Below are positions 8,369 through 18,000 of a stretch of 64,000 nucleotides of DNA, piece by piece. The notes below the pieces were generated by a model. That model was not told the origin of the DNA. It saw only the letters and a list, made by a program, of their open reading frames with translations, and searched no databases. The position numbers and the translations under genes are program-made. The stretch's first letter is position 1. The number at the start of each line of letters is the position of its first letter. The DNA lies in assembly GCF_016860545.1 (NCBI RefSeq), contig NZ_BNEB01000001.1, positions 558,001 to 622,000 of the forward strand, given 5' to 3'. This stretch comes from Streptomyces asoensis (lineage in GTDB: Bacteria; Actinomycetota; Actinomycetes; Streptomycetales; Streptomycetaceae).

Positions 8369-9082
8369 TCAGCCCGCGGTCTGCCAGCCCGGGATCAGGG
8401 GCATGACGGCCTGGGCGACCCGCAGGAGGGCGGTGTCGTCCGGCCGCACGTCGTCCTGGCGCCAGATGGCGAGCTCGTAGGAGCCTCCGCCGTCCTTGGT
8501 GTCCGGGGCGACGACCAGGGCGCGGGCGATGCCCCCCGGGCCGGTCTCGGACCGGCCCCCGCCGAGGTCGAAGCTGATGGAGATCGTCCGGCTCGAGTAC
8601 AGCACCGCGGGGTGGCCCAGGACCGGCTCCTTACGCGCCTCGTCCAGCAGGTCCTCCATCCCCGCGATGGGGAGTTCGTCGTAGGACCGCGAGAGCTTCA
8701 CGGTGTAGGTGTCCAGCTGGACGGTGCCCTCGGGGCTGGGGATCTCGCCGCCGCCCGCCGTCTTGACCGAGCCATCGCTGCCGTAGGCCGTGAGCGCGTG
8801 CTCCTGCGGAGTGCCGAGGAGCGTCGGCAGGTCCGCGCGGTTCAGCGCCGTGCACAGCTGCGTTCCGGAGACGCGCCGCGCCGCCTTCGCCGCCGCGTCG
8901 GCCTTCTTGTCCTCGTCGTCGGCCCGGCAGGTCGCCGGCTTGTCGGCCGCCTCGGCGTCGTTCTTCTGGATCACGTAGAGCCCGCCCCCGAGGGCTCCGA
9001 CCACCACGAGCGCCGCGATGGCCTGAACCCATGGGTTCGGGCCCTTCTCGGGCGCGGCAACGTCCTCGCTCATGTCCCCCAT
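8369..9082 (-). CDS. Single-pass membrane-anchored hypothetical protein
   Basis: I do not recognise this family. The 237-residue product has a short cytoplasmic N-terminus with Pro/Glu-rich sequence, one membrane helix at about residues 20-40 (WVQAIAALVVVGALGGGLYVI) and a roughly 195-residue extracytoplasmic domain containing two Cys (CRADDED, LCTALN), possibly a disulfide. An in-frame ATG three codons in (MSEDV) is an equally good start. Similar anchored proteins with a 'CTALNRADLPTLLG' type segment are common in Streptomyces and act as lipoprotein-like sensors or chaperones of unknown job. It is the only gene between the terminator at 8312 and the PAP2 gene. Confidence 0.75.
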   Translation of the reverse strand: MGDMSEDVAAPEKGPNPWVQAIAALVVVGALGGGLYVIQKNDAEAADKPATCRADDEDKKADAAAKAARRVSGTQLCTALNRADLPTLLGTPQEHALTAYGSDGSVKTAGGGEIPSPEGTVQLDTYTVKLSRSYDELPIAGMEDLLDEARKEPVLGHPAVLYSSRTISISFDLGGGRSETGPGGIARALVVAPDTKDGGGSYELAIWRQDDVRPDDTALLRVAQAVMPLIPGWQTAG

Positions 9083-9197
9083 TACCCCCGGTACCCCCTG
9101 CTCGCGCCGGATGCGCGCGCAGGGAGCGTAGCGGGTGGTCCAGCCACCGGGGAAGCGAAGTTTCCCATCGGTAACACGTCGGATCGCGGCGGCCCGC

Positions 9198-10643
9198 TCA
9201 GATCAGCTCGGGCTGGGGTTCCGGTCGGGGGGCGGGCACCGGCTTCGGCTCCCAGGACGTCGTCGTCCGGACGTATCCGTAGATCACCGAGACCATCGCC
9301 AGGACGAGCAGCGGCCCGAAGAACCACGGGTAGGAGGCCATCTCGTACGGCAGCCAGCGGTAGGACAGCAGCATCAGCGTGAAGACGGTCGCGCCGTAGG
9401 CGATCAGCCGGACTCCCGACCGGTCCCAGCCGCGGTCGTACGCGCGCAGGGTCGCCTCGATCGTGAGCGCGAACACCACGCCGGCGATGAGGTCGGCGCC
9501 GTAGTGGTAACCGAATCCGAGCGTCGCGCAGAGCGTCGCGATCAGCCAGAAGGCGCCGGCCCAGCGCAGGAAGCGCGGGCCCTTGCGGGAGTGGACGAAG
9601 ATCGTGACCGCCCACGCCGTGTGCAGACTGGGCATGCAGTTGCGCGGGGTGACCTCGTCGAACGGCATGTGGTGCGGGACGCCGACGGGTGTGGTCGTCC
9701 CGGGCCACAGGTCGGCCACGGCCCACTGCACGCTGGGGTGCGAATCCGTCCAGAGGCTGACCGCCTGCCAGTGCTCGGTGCCGTCGCCGTAGGCGAAGAT
9801 GGGCCCGACCACCGGGAAGATCATGTAGAAGGCCGGCCCCAGGAGGCCGATCGCCAGGAAGGTGCGCACCAGGTGGTGGGTCGGGAAGCGGCGCTCGGCC
9901 GCCACGTTGCGCAGCTGGTACAGCGCGACGAGGACGGCGGCGACCGGGAGCTGGCCGTAGACGAAGTCGAGGACGTTGAAGCCGATCGCGCCGCTGGCGG
10001 TGACCATCCGGCCCACCAGCCACGACGGGTTGCCCAGGGCGTGATCGGCGGTCGCCACGTACTGGTCGAGGACCATCGGGCGGGTCTTCGAGGTGATGAG
10101 CAGCCAGGTGTCCCCGGTCTTGCGGCCCGTCATCAGCAGCAGGCCCAGCCCCGCGCCCTTGAGCAGCAGCACCCGTTCGCGGCCGGTGCGGCGCGTGAGG
10201 GCGATGACCGCGCAGCCGATGGTCACCCACAGCGCCCCGTTGCCGAAGGGGTGCCCTTCCGTCACCTTGATGTCGGCCGCCCACCGCACCGCGAGGAAGA
10301 CGAGGTCGATACCGATCGCGGCGCCGATCGCGATGATCCGCTGCCGCCAGGTGAACACCACCAGCATCAGCGCCATGCTGGCGTACAGCAGGCCGCCCGA
10401 TTTGGGAGGGAAAATCACTTCACGGGCCTGGGTGGTGATCGGCCCCGGTATGCCCAGATGCCGGGCGACGAGCTCCAGCCCGAGGAGGAACGCGAGGACC
10501 ACCGCACCGGCCACGCCCCACAGCGCCGCACGGGGGTGACGCTCACCCGGGGACGCGGAATTTCCCGTTATTCGCGACAACACCCGCGATGCTTCAGGTA
10601 TCAACTGTTTGACCAATTTGCTTGATGTGACCGGAAAACACAC
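9198..10643 (-). CDS. PAP2 / Aur1-like membrane phosphatase or phosphotransferase
   Basis: A 481-residue polytopic membrane protein. The C-terminal half carries the PAP2 superfamily signatures in the Aur1/inositolphosphotransferase-like form: CMPSLHTAW and, about 45 residues on, GFGYHYGADLIAG, which hold the catalytic His residues; the usual first KxxxxxxRP motif is not obvious. The N-terminal half adds six or so hydrophobic segments. It probably acts on a lipid phosphate or lipid-linked head group at the membrane (family inference; no substrate can be assigned). The start is uncertain: the GTG at 10643 is the longest option and has a weak ribosome-binding site. Confidence 0.85.
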   Translation of the reverse strand: MCFPVTSSKLVKQLIPEASRVLSRITGNSASPGERHPRAALWGVAGAVVLAFLLGLELVARHLGIPGPITTQAREVIFPPKSGGLLYASMALMLVVFTWRQRIIAIGAAIGIDLVFLAVRWAADIKVTEGHPFGNGALWVTIGCAVIALTRRTGRERVLLLKGAGLGLLLMTGRKTGDTWLLITSKTRPMVLDQYVATADHALGNPSWLVGRMVTASGAIGFNVLDFVYGQLPVAAVLVALYQLRNVAAERRFPTHHLVRTFLAIGLLGPAFYMIFPVVGPIFAYGDGTEHWQAVSLWTDSHPSVQWAVADLWPGTTTPVGVPHHMPFDEVTPRNCMPSLHTAWAVTIFVHSRKGPRFLRWAGAFWLIATLCATLGFGYHYGADLIAGVVFALTIEATLRAYDRGWDRSGVRLIAYGATVFTLMLLSYRWLPYEMASYPWFFGPLLVLAMVSVIYGYVRTTTSWEPKPVPAPRPEPQPELI

Positions 10644-10800
10644 GCTTCACGGTCGATGACCCGGTTTTCCGGTGAAGGGCGGATGAAGGACGGACGTCAG
10701 GGCGGGCAGGGCGAGTTCGAACATGTTAACGGAGCGGTTCGGGTGCGTTACCCCGAAATGGGCGAAGCCGCGCCGACCTGCCCGGACCCGCTCGTACGAC

Positions 10801-10835
10801 GGTCGCCCCGGCCCCGCGAGGGGGCCGGGGCGACC
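10801..10835 (-). terminator. Strong hairpin terminator after the M4 protease gene
   Basis: A perfect 15-bp GC stem with a 5-nt loop (GCGAG), 25 bases beyond the protease stop. The interval 10644-10800 upstream of the PAP2 gene holds no convincing gene. Confidence 0.85.
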
Positions 10836-10859
10836 GGGTGCGCGGCGTGTGCGAGCGGG

Positions 10860-12506
10860 TCAGTTCACGTTGACCGCGCTCCAGGCCGCGGCCACCGCGT
10901 TGTACTCGGCGCTGCCCGCGCCGTAGAGGTCGCGGGCCGCGTTCAGGGTCGCCGTCCTGGCCCCCGCGTACTTCGTCGAGGACGTCATGTAGACGGTCAG
11001 GGCGCGGTACCAGATCGCACCGAGCTTGTCGCGGCCGATACCGGTGAGGGTGGAGCCGTTGTACGTCGGGGAGTTGTAGGTGACACCGTTGACGGTCTTC
11101 GACCCGCTGCCCTCCGCGAGCAGATAGGCGAAGTGGTTGGCGACCCCGGAGGAGTAGTGGACGTCGAGGTTGCCGACCGAACTGCTCCAGTAGTCGGCGG
11201 AGCTGCCGTCCTTGCTCGGCTTGTCCATGTAGCGCAGGGCGTCACGGCCGAAGCCGGAACGGACGATCTTCTCGCCGATGAGGTAGTCGCCGGTGTCGGA
11301 GGCGTTGTTCGCGTAGAACTCCACGAGGGAGCCGAAGATGTCGGACGTCGCCTCGTTCAGGCCGCCGGACTCGCCCGAGTACGTCAGCGCGGCCGTCTTC
11401 GAGGTCACGCCGTGGGACATCTCGTGTCCGGCGACGTCCAGGCCGACCAGCGGACCGAGCTGGGTGCCGTCACCGTCGCCGTACGTCATGCAGAAGCAGC
11501 TGTCGTCCCAGAAGGCGTTGTTGTAGTTGTTGCCGTAGTGGACGCGGTTGTAGGAGCCCTTGCCGTCGTTGCCGATGCCGTTGCGGCCGTGCACGTTCTT
11601 GTAGTAGTCCCAGGTCACGTCGGTGCCGTACTGCGCGTCGACGGCGGCGGTGGAGCGGTCCGCGGTCGCACCGGTGCCCCAGTGGTTGTCCGCGTCGGTG
11701 AAGAGGGTGGCGGGCGCGCGGCTGATGCAGATGCCGAAGATGCACAGGTCCGTCTTGTTGGCCGCGTCGCCGGTGTACGTGTTCCCGCGGGTCGGGTCCT
11801 TCAGCTGGTACGTCGCCCCGGAGAGGGTCGTCTCCAGCGGGACCGTGCCGCCGTAGAGGGATTTACCGTCGCCCGTGGCGGTCTCGATGGTGTCCCACGC
11901 GTCGATCTGCGCGCCGGTGCGGGCGTCGGTCAGCACGGCGCGGGCGACCGGGTTGCCGAGCGAGTCCAGGGCGACGACATTGGTCCGCCAGGCCAGTCTG
12001 GGGGCGCCGTGCAGGGCGTCGACGACCAGCTGCGGCTTGGCCTTCACCTGCTTCAGCGACTCGCCGAGGTTCGCGGCGCGCAGGGCGTTCACGGCGACGT
12101 CGGCGGCCTTGGGGGCCGACACCTTCGGGGTGATGCTCGCGAGGGAGATCGCCGCCCCCGTCGCCCGGTTCGCGCTGCGGTACGCGCCGTCGGGAGCCAG
12201 GTGGACCACGAAGTCGCCGCCGAGGACCGGCAGTTGCCGGTAGGTGCGGTCGTAGCGGACGTGCTGGGTGCCGTCCTTGTCGACGATCACGTCACGGACG
12301 GAGGTGTCCTGCACCGCGGTGAGACCCAGGGTCGCCGCGTGGTCGACGAGGGCCGCCGCCGCGTTGTCGAGCGCGTCCGCCCGGGTCGGCCGGTCGGCCG
12401 CGTCGGCGACCGGGGAGAGCACGGCGGCCAGGAGCGTGGCGGTGGTGGCGGCGATGCCGGCGGTGGCGAGACGGGAACCTCGGACGTGCTGCCGTATCCG
12501 ACTCAT
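10860..12506 (-). CDS. Secreted M4 (thermolysin-like) neutral metalloprotease
   Basis: Predicted extracellular zinc endopeptidase of the thermolysin/griselysin family, 548 residues. Order: Sec signal peptide (basic start, hydrophobic stretch, likely cleavage after ADA near residue 32), FTP/PepSY-like propeptide to about residue 215, then the catalytic domain. The zinc site is complete: His361-Glu362-x2-His365 (HEMSH) and Glu385 in GGLNEATSD, exactly the HExxH-x19-E spacing of gluzincins. I choose the ATG at 12506 (MSRIRQHVRG) with GAGGAGA upstream, not the longer frame from 12602, whose extra residues are His/Pro/Arg-rich noise. A palindrome at 12612 lies in the promoter area; a strong terminator follows the gene. 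Confidence 0.94.
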   Translation of the reverse strand: MSRIRQHVRGSRLATAGIAATTATLLAAVLSPVADAADRPTRADALDNAAAALVDHAATLGLTAVQDTSVRDVIVDKDGTQHVRYDRTYRQLPVLGGDFVVHLAPDGAYRSANRATGAAISLASITPKVSAPKAADVAVNALRAANLGESLKQVKAKPQLVVDALHGAPRLAWRTNVVALDSLGNPVARAVLTDARTGAQIDAWDTIETATGDGKSLYGGTVPLETTLSGATYQLKDPTRGNTYTGDAANKTDLCIFGICISRAPATLFTDADNHWGTGATADRSTAAVDAQYGTDVTWDYYKNVHGRNGIGNDGKGSYNRVHYGNNYNNAFWDDSCFCMTYGDGDGTQLGPLVGLDVAGHEMSHGVTSKTAALTYSGESGGLNEATSDIFGSLVEFYANNASDTGDYLIGEKIVRSGFGRDALRYMDKPSKDGSSADYWSSSVGNLDVHYSSGVANHFAYLLAEGSGSKTVNGVTYNSPTYNGSTLTGIGRDKLGAIWYRALTVYMTSSTKYAGARTATLNAARDLYGAGSAEYNAVAAAWSAVNVN

Positions 12507-12611
12507 CAGTGTCTTCGGTCTCCTCGGAAGGGCGCCGTGGGGGCGCGTGTGGGGGTGGCCTGTGGGTGGCCTGTGGAGGTGGCGCTGATGTCGTCCTGGC
12601 ATTTAAGAGGG

Positions 12612-12625
12612 CATGACATGTCATG
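12612..12625. promoter_or_regulatory. 14-bp perfect palindrome between protease and cyclotransferase genes
   Basis: CATGACATGTCATG is a perfect palindrome in an otherwise AT-rich patch about 105 bases upstream of the protease start and about 60 bases upstream of the divergent cyclotransferase start. It is a plausible regulator site for one or both promoters. No regulator gene is adjacent. Confidence 0.45.
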
Positions 12626-12683
12626 TCCATAGCGCCTACGCGATGGACCGGTGAGGGGGCGGTGAGAGGAGAGAATCGTTTCC

Positions 12684-13181
12684 GTGAGCGCTCCGGGACT
12701 CCCCTTCTTCGTCTACGGCACCCTGCGCCCCGGCGAGGTCAACCACGACCTCCTCCTGCGCGGCCGCACCCTGCGCGAGGAGCCCGCGCGGCTGACCGGG
12801 GCGGTGCTGTACCGGGGCCCCGGCTACCCGTACGCGGTGGAGGAACCGGGCGGGACGGTGACCGGCGAGATCGTCACGCCCCTCCCCCGGGCCTACGCGC
12901 GCCTGCTCGCCGAGCTCGACCGGCTGGAGGAGTACGCGCCGGGCGACCCGGACAACCTGTACGAACGGGTGGAGCGCGAGGTCGAGGTCACGCCCGCGCA
13001 CCCGGCGGCCGGGCGGGACGCACCGCGGACGACGGCGGTCCGTGGCGGCCCCGCGCCGCGTCCCGTACCGGGCCGGATCCTGGTGCGCGCCTGGGTGTAC
13101 GTCGCCGCACCCGCCGTCGCCGCCCGGCTCCGGACCGACGGCGAACTGATCGCCGACGGCACCTGGCACCCCCACCCCTGA
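12684..13181 (+). CDS. Gamma-glutamylcyclotransferase-like (AIG2/GGCT) protein
   Basis: The 165-residue product begins with the family signature FVYGTLRPGEVNH and contains the acidic residue region LDRLEEYAPG expected for the catalytic Glu. The fold would convert gamma-glutamyl compounds to 5-oxoproline or act on gamma-glutamylamines; the substrate cannot be read from sequence. A short Ala/Pro/Arg-rich insertion (about residues 105-135) interrupts the C-terminal part before RAWVYVA. GTG start with GGAGAG upstream. It is divergent from the protease gene and not in an operon with anything visible. Confidence 0.85.
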   Translation: MSAPGLPFFVYGTLRPGEVNHDLLLRGRTLREEPARLTGAVLYRGPGYPYAVEEPGGTVTGEIVTPLPRAYARLLAELDRLEEYAPGDPDNLYERVEREVEVTPAHPAAGRDAPRTTAVRGGPAPRPVPGRILVRAWVYVAAPAVAARLRTDGELIADGTWHPHP

Positions 13182-13522
13182 CCGGCCCCGCCCCACGAAC
13201 CCCGCCGCACCGCCCGGGCCCCGAGCACGGCGCGCACCCGCGCCTTCCCGCGCGGCGCACCGCCGCGTGCCCCCCGGGGATCCGTCCCCTCCGCGGCCGT
13301 CCGGGGGCCCGTGGTCACCCGTTCACCCGCCCCGGGGGCGGTTTTCGCGGGGGTGCCGTCCGCACCGCGGTGACCTGCCGGAACGCGGGTGCGGGCGCCG
13401 TCCCGTGGCCCGCATCTGACACCCATTCATCCCATTCCTGACACTCCCTCAGGAAGCGGAGGCCGCGCGCTGCGACTTACCTCGGAAGGGCAGTCAGACT
13501 CGAAGAGCTCGAAGGAGCACCG
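13182..13522. other. 341-bp interval without a gene
   Basis: No open frame here looks coding. It contains a 7-bp inverted repeat (TTCCTGA at 13435-13441 and TCAGGAA at 13449-13455) and an AAGGAG ribosome-binding site just before the gene at 13523. No known riboswitch pattern was recognised. Confidence 0.5.
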
Positions 13523-14086
13523 ATGCGACGCATCGCCCGTCGTACCGCACGCCGCACCACCGGCCGCGCCGCACGCTTGCTGACCGGTACCGCGCTGGCC
13601 GTCCTCGCCACGGCCGGGTTCGCGGCGCCCGCCCACGGCGCCGGCACCCGGGCCGCGGGCCTGGAGGTGTTCCCGGCCACCGCGGTGCCGGGCGGGCGGG
13701 TCTCGGTGAGCACGACGGCGTGCGGGAACGGCGGGGCGGCGACGGGCGACGCCGGGGCGGTCGGCGCCGGCCGCTTCCCGCTCGCGCCCGGCGCGTACGG
13801 GGGCGAGGCGGCCGGACGGTTCCGGGTGCCGCCGAGCGCGCAGCCGGGAACGTACGAGATCGTCGCCGAGTGTGCGGCGGGCGGGCGGCGCGTCACCGGG
13901 GACCTGGTGGTCGTGCTGGCCTCGGACCGGCAGCCGGTGGCGCCGCGGGGAAGTGTGAAGACGGGGGTCGGCGGCGCACTGGGCCCCGACCCCGTACAGA
14001 CCGCGGCCGGTGTGGCGGCTCTCGCCGTCGCCGCCGCGGGCGGTACCTGGCTCCTGCATCGCCGGGCGAGAGGCGACGGGATCTGA
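13523..14086 (+). CDS. Secreted surface protein with C-terminal membrane anchor
   Basis: A 187-residue exported protein: twin-basic signal peptide with cleavage likely after AHG near residue 40, a soluble Gly-rich domain with two Cys (TTACGNGG and VAECAAGG), and a C-terminal hydrophobic helix (QTAAGVAALAVAAAGGTWLL) followed by a basic tail (HRRARGDGI). This is the layout of a sortase substrate, but no LPxTG or LAxTG motif is visible ahead of the helix (local sequence LGPDPVQ). The sortase gene follows 140 bp downstream on the same strand, so the two are probably partners. Function unknown. Confidence 0.82.
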   Translation: MRRIARRTARRTTGRAARLLTGTALAVLATAGFAAPAHGAGTRAAGLEVFPATAVPGGRVSVSTTACGNGGAATGDAGAVGAGRFPLAPGAYGGEAAGRFRVPPSAQPGTYEIVAECAAGGRRVTGDLVVVLASDRQPVAPRGSVKTGVGGALGPDPVQTAAGVAALAVAAAGGTWLLHRRARGDGI

Positions 14087-14226
14087 CGGACACCCTCCGC
14101 TGTCCGTCCGCCGGTACCGCATGTCCCCTCCCCCTCCGGGCCCGACGCCCCTCGCGGCCCGGAGGGGGCGTGGGGCTCCCCCGAACAGGAAGATCACGCA
14201 AGACGTCCAGGCAGAAGGGTCCCGGC

Positions 14227-14853
14227 ATGCCCAGGATCGGCAACACCGCCATAGCGGCCGTCACCGCGCTCGCTCTCGGCTCCGGCGCGTGGCTGCTGCA
14301 CAGCGGGGCCGAGACGCACGCCCCGCCGCAGCCGTCCGCGGCCCAGGCCCGTTCGGGCGGCGCGGACGTGACCGGCCGGTCCGCACCGGCGCTGCCGCCC
14401 TCGCCGCCCGACCGCGTCCGCATCCCCGCCATCCACGTGGACGCCCCGCTCACGGGCCTCGCCCTCACCCCGTCCGGCGGCCTCGACGTCCCGCCCGCCG
14501 AGAAGGAGAACCTGGCCGGCTGGTACGAGGCGGGCACCACCCCGGGCGAGAGGGGCACCGCGATCGTCGCCGGCCATGTCGACAATGCCGACGGTCCCGC
14601 CGTCTTCTACGACCTGGGAGCCCTGCGCAAGGGCAGCACCGTCGAGGTGGACCGGCGCGACGGGAGTGTCGCCGTGTTCACCGTGGACGCCGTCGAGGTC
14701 TACCGGGCCGGCGACTTCCCCGACGAGAAGGTGTACGGGGCCGCGGGCCGGCCGGAGCTGCGGGTGATCACCTGCGGCGGGGGCTACTCGAAGGCGACCG
14801 GCTACCAGGGCAACGTCGTCGTCTTCGCGCACCTCACGTCCTCGCGCGTCTGA
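14227..14853 (+). CDS. Class F sortase
   Basis: A 208-residue membrane-anchored transpeptidase: hydrophobic N-terminal anchor (AIAAVTALALGSGAWLL), a Pro/Ala-rich linker, then the sortase domain beginning RVRIPAIHVDAPL. Catalytic residues visible are His117 (AGHVDN) and Cys183 (VITCGGGY). The position after the Cys where many sortases carry Arg reads YQGNVVVFA, so the third catalytic residue is not obvious. The LxVITCGGxY signature and genus point to class F. It would join the upstream anchored protein, or another substrate, to the cell surface. ATG start shortly after GCAGAAGGG. Confidence 0.9.
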   Translation: MPRIGNTAIAAVTALALGSGAWLLHSGAETHAPPQPSAAQARSGGADVTGRSAPALPPSPPDRVRIPAIHVDAPLTGLALTPSGGLDVPPAEKENLAGWYEAGTTPGERGTAIVAGHVDNADGPAVFYDLGALRKGSTVEVDRRDGSVAVFTVDAVEVYRAGDFPDEKVYGAAGRPELRVITCGGGYSKATGYQGNVVVFAHLTSSRV

Positions 14854-15008
14854 CCGGGCACCGGCGCCTCCCCGCCCTTCCGTCGCTGCTTCCGCCTCTC
14901 TTCCGTCTGCCTTCCCTTCCCCTCCCGTTCCCCTCACCTCCACCTCCCGTCTTGTCGCAGATTGGTCAACTGCCCACCACAGAGCGCGAGATGACCGATG
15001 ATCGAGGC

Positions 15009-18000
15009 ATGCGTTCACCGGACCAGCAGGACACCGCCGCACGTCCCGCCCGGCCCCCGGCCGCCAACGCGCGCCCGAGCGAGGCCGCCGCTACGGCCCT
15101 GTCCTTCGGCGGGCCGGCCGGGCCCGTGGGGCTGCTCGGACTCGTGGGGCGGGTCGCGCCGATCGGCCTCGGCGGACCCGTAGGCCTCGGCGGACCCGTC
15201 GGCCTCGCCGGGCCGGACGTACCGGTGGGACCGGTGGGCGCGTCCGGGCCGGCCGGAGGCGGAGTCCCGCCGTCCGCCGGGCAGCTGCTGGCCTTGCAGC
15301 GCACGGCCGGCAACGCCGCCGTCGTCCGGGCGCTGGACCGGCAGCGGCAGGCCGGGCACCACACGCACGGGCCCTCCTGCGGCCACCAGGACCCCGCTCC
15401 CGTGCAGCGCCGGACGCAGGGCCCCGCCCAGGGCCGGGACGACTCCGCCGCCGTCCGGCGCCCCGAGCACGGACCGTCCTGCGGGCACTCCGGCTCCACC
15501 CCCGTGCAGCGCCACGCGCACGGGCCGTCCTGCGGTCACGACGGCTCCCCGCCGGTGCAGCGTTCGTCCGTGCCGGACGTGCTGCGCACCTCCGGGCAGC
15601 CGCTGGACGGCACGGTCCGCGCGGAGATGGAGGCGCGGATGGGCGCCGACTTCTCCGACGTGCGGCTGCACACCGGGCCGACAGCCCAGCGCTCGGCGGC
15701 CGAGGTGGGCGCCCGTGCCTACACCTCCGGCAGCCACGTGGTCATCGGCGCCGGGGGTGCGGACCGGCACACCCTGGCCCATGAGCTGACGCACGTCATC
15801 CAGCAGCGTCAGGGGCCGGTCGCGGGCACCGACAACGGCTCGGGGCTCAGTGTCTCGGACCCCTCCGACCGCTTCGAACGCGCGGCGGAGGACAACGCCC
15901 GCCGGGTGCTGTCCGCTCCGGCGCCGACCGGGGCGCCGCCCGTGCAGCGGACGGCTGCCGCCCCCACCGACGGGGCTCCCGTGCAGCGCACCGAGGCCAC
16001 CTCCGCCGAGGAAGCGACCGTGCAGCGCACCGAGGCCGCCCCCGCCGAGGAAGCGACCGTGCAGCGGACCGCCGCGCCTGCTCCCGTGGCGACCGCCGGC
16101 GGACCGATCGCCGTGCAGCGGGCCGGCGACGGCGAGGCGTTCTTCGACCACGCCCAGTACTACGCGAAGACGGGCTGGCAGGAGGCGGCCGAGCAGTTCG
16201 AGAAGCAGCTCGGCGCGTACACCTTCAGACATCCGAGATCGCTGGACGCCGCCCGCAAGAGCGTGCACCGGCTCAAGCAGCTGCTCATCGCCTACGCCCG
16301 CACCGAACACAAGGACGTGGCCCTCGCCAACAAGTCGTTCTTCAAGGACGACAAGACGAGCGGCGGCCAGGTGGGCATCGACCTGACCACGGCCCAGATC
16401 AACGAGTTCTTCGCCCGGGACGGCAACGTCCGGGAGCTGATGACCGCCCTGTACAACGCCGCCTACTACAACACGGCGGCGGAACTCTCCCTCAAGCAGA
16501 TCCTGAACGCGATCATCGGACCCAAGCCGCAGCTCGCGTCGACCCTGCGCATGAACGAGGAGCAGCTGAAGAAGCACTCCGCGTTCCTCAACGGCTGGTC
16601 CCGGCCGCCGCTGTGGGCCGCGGCGAGCCTGAAGGGCAAGGGCTACAACTACGAGAAGGACCCCTACGCGCTGGGCAACCTGCTGTGGCAGTCGGAGCCG
16701 GAGACCCTCGGCGGCGACACCCTCGAAATGATCAACAGCCAGGGACCGCGGAAGGAACGCAGCGAGGCCGACAAGGAGGCCCACCGCAAGACCCCCCGCG
16801 ACTACGTGGACCGCGGCGCCCCGCTCAGCGACCGCGAGCTGGCGTTCGCGGGCAAGCCCGGCATGGACGACAAGCTGCCGTGGAACGAGGGCGCCGCCTA
16901 CTGGGAGATCCAGCAGAACGAGTCCTGGCCCAAGGCGAACGCCGCGCGCGGCATCCCGGTCGTCGCCGGCATGTCGGGCACCACCACCCGGATGCTCAAG
17001 ACCTTCCAGTGGATCAAGGTGCCCGGGGTGGACGTCTTCGACTACCGGATGGCCGTCATGGGCTGGATGCTGCCGTCCTGGGACCACTCCCTGTACGAGA
17101 TCCTGCGCGGATCTTGGGCGGCCGGCGTCAAGGGCCCCAAGGAGTCCGCGCTCAAGGCCGACAAGGGCGCGGCGCTGATGTACCAGCACATCGCGCCCTT
17201 CACGGAGGAGGAACTGCGGCAGAACGTCTGTGTCGGCGGCCACTTCCCGCACGAGCTGATGTACCTCACCGAGGCCGGCAAGCCGCGGACGGCCGACCCC
17301 GCGACGAGCGGCTTCATGGAGCCCGGCCGGCCCGCGGCGAGCACCGTGGCCGGCAAGTACAACGAGTTCGCGCAGGGCGACACCGCGCCCACCCCGCGCA
17401 TCGCCAAGTGGAAGGCCGACAACGGGGGCGCCTCCACCGCGGCCGTCACCGAGAAGTTCAAGCCCGCCCACGCGACCGCGCTCATGGCGTACACCGGCGG
17501 CGCGCACCAGATGATCAACTCGGTGGTGCGCAGCCGGCTGCTGCCCGAGGGCTACGCGCCCTACGGCACCGGCGCCCTCGCCACCGCGGGCGCCGAGGCC
17601 CTCTCCCTGCGGCAGATCAAGAGCCGGCTGAGCTGGGCCGCGCAGAACGACAGTCCCCAGCAGGAGTGGGTGCCCACGCTGAACGAGGATCCGGTGATCG
17701 AGCCGCAGCTCGCGGCCGCCCGGGGCACGGACCCGGTGGCCAAGAAGGCGGCGATGGCCGTCATCGACGCCCGGATCGACGTGCTCGCCCCCGTGCTCTT
17801 CGAGGAGCTGAAGGCGCACGCCGACATGACGATGGAGGCGCTTACCAGGTTGCCCCCGGTCACCGGCACGGTCTTCCGCGGCGACTGGAACGCCGGTGGC
17901 GACGAGTCGGTCTACCGGCTCGGCAAGCAGGCCGCGCTGAACTACCGGCCGGGCTCGATCTTCACGTCCTCCTTCGACAGCACCAGCAGGGAGAAGTCCG

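Noticed and set aside
14010..15008. Upstream part of the toxin open frame
   Set aside because: It overlaps the sortase and anchored-protein genes in another frame and is Arg/Pro-rich. The toxin most likely begins at 15009 or 14991.
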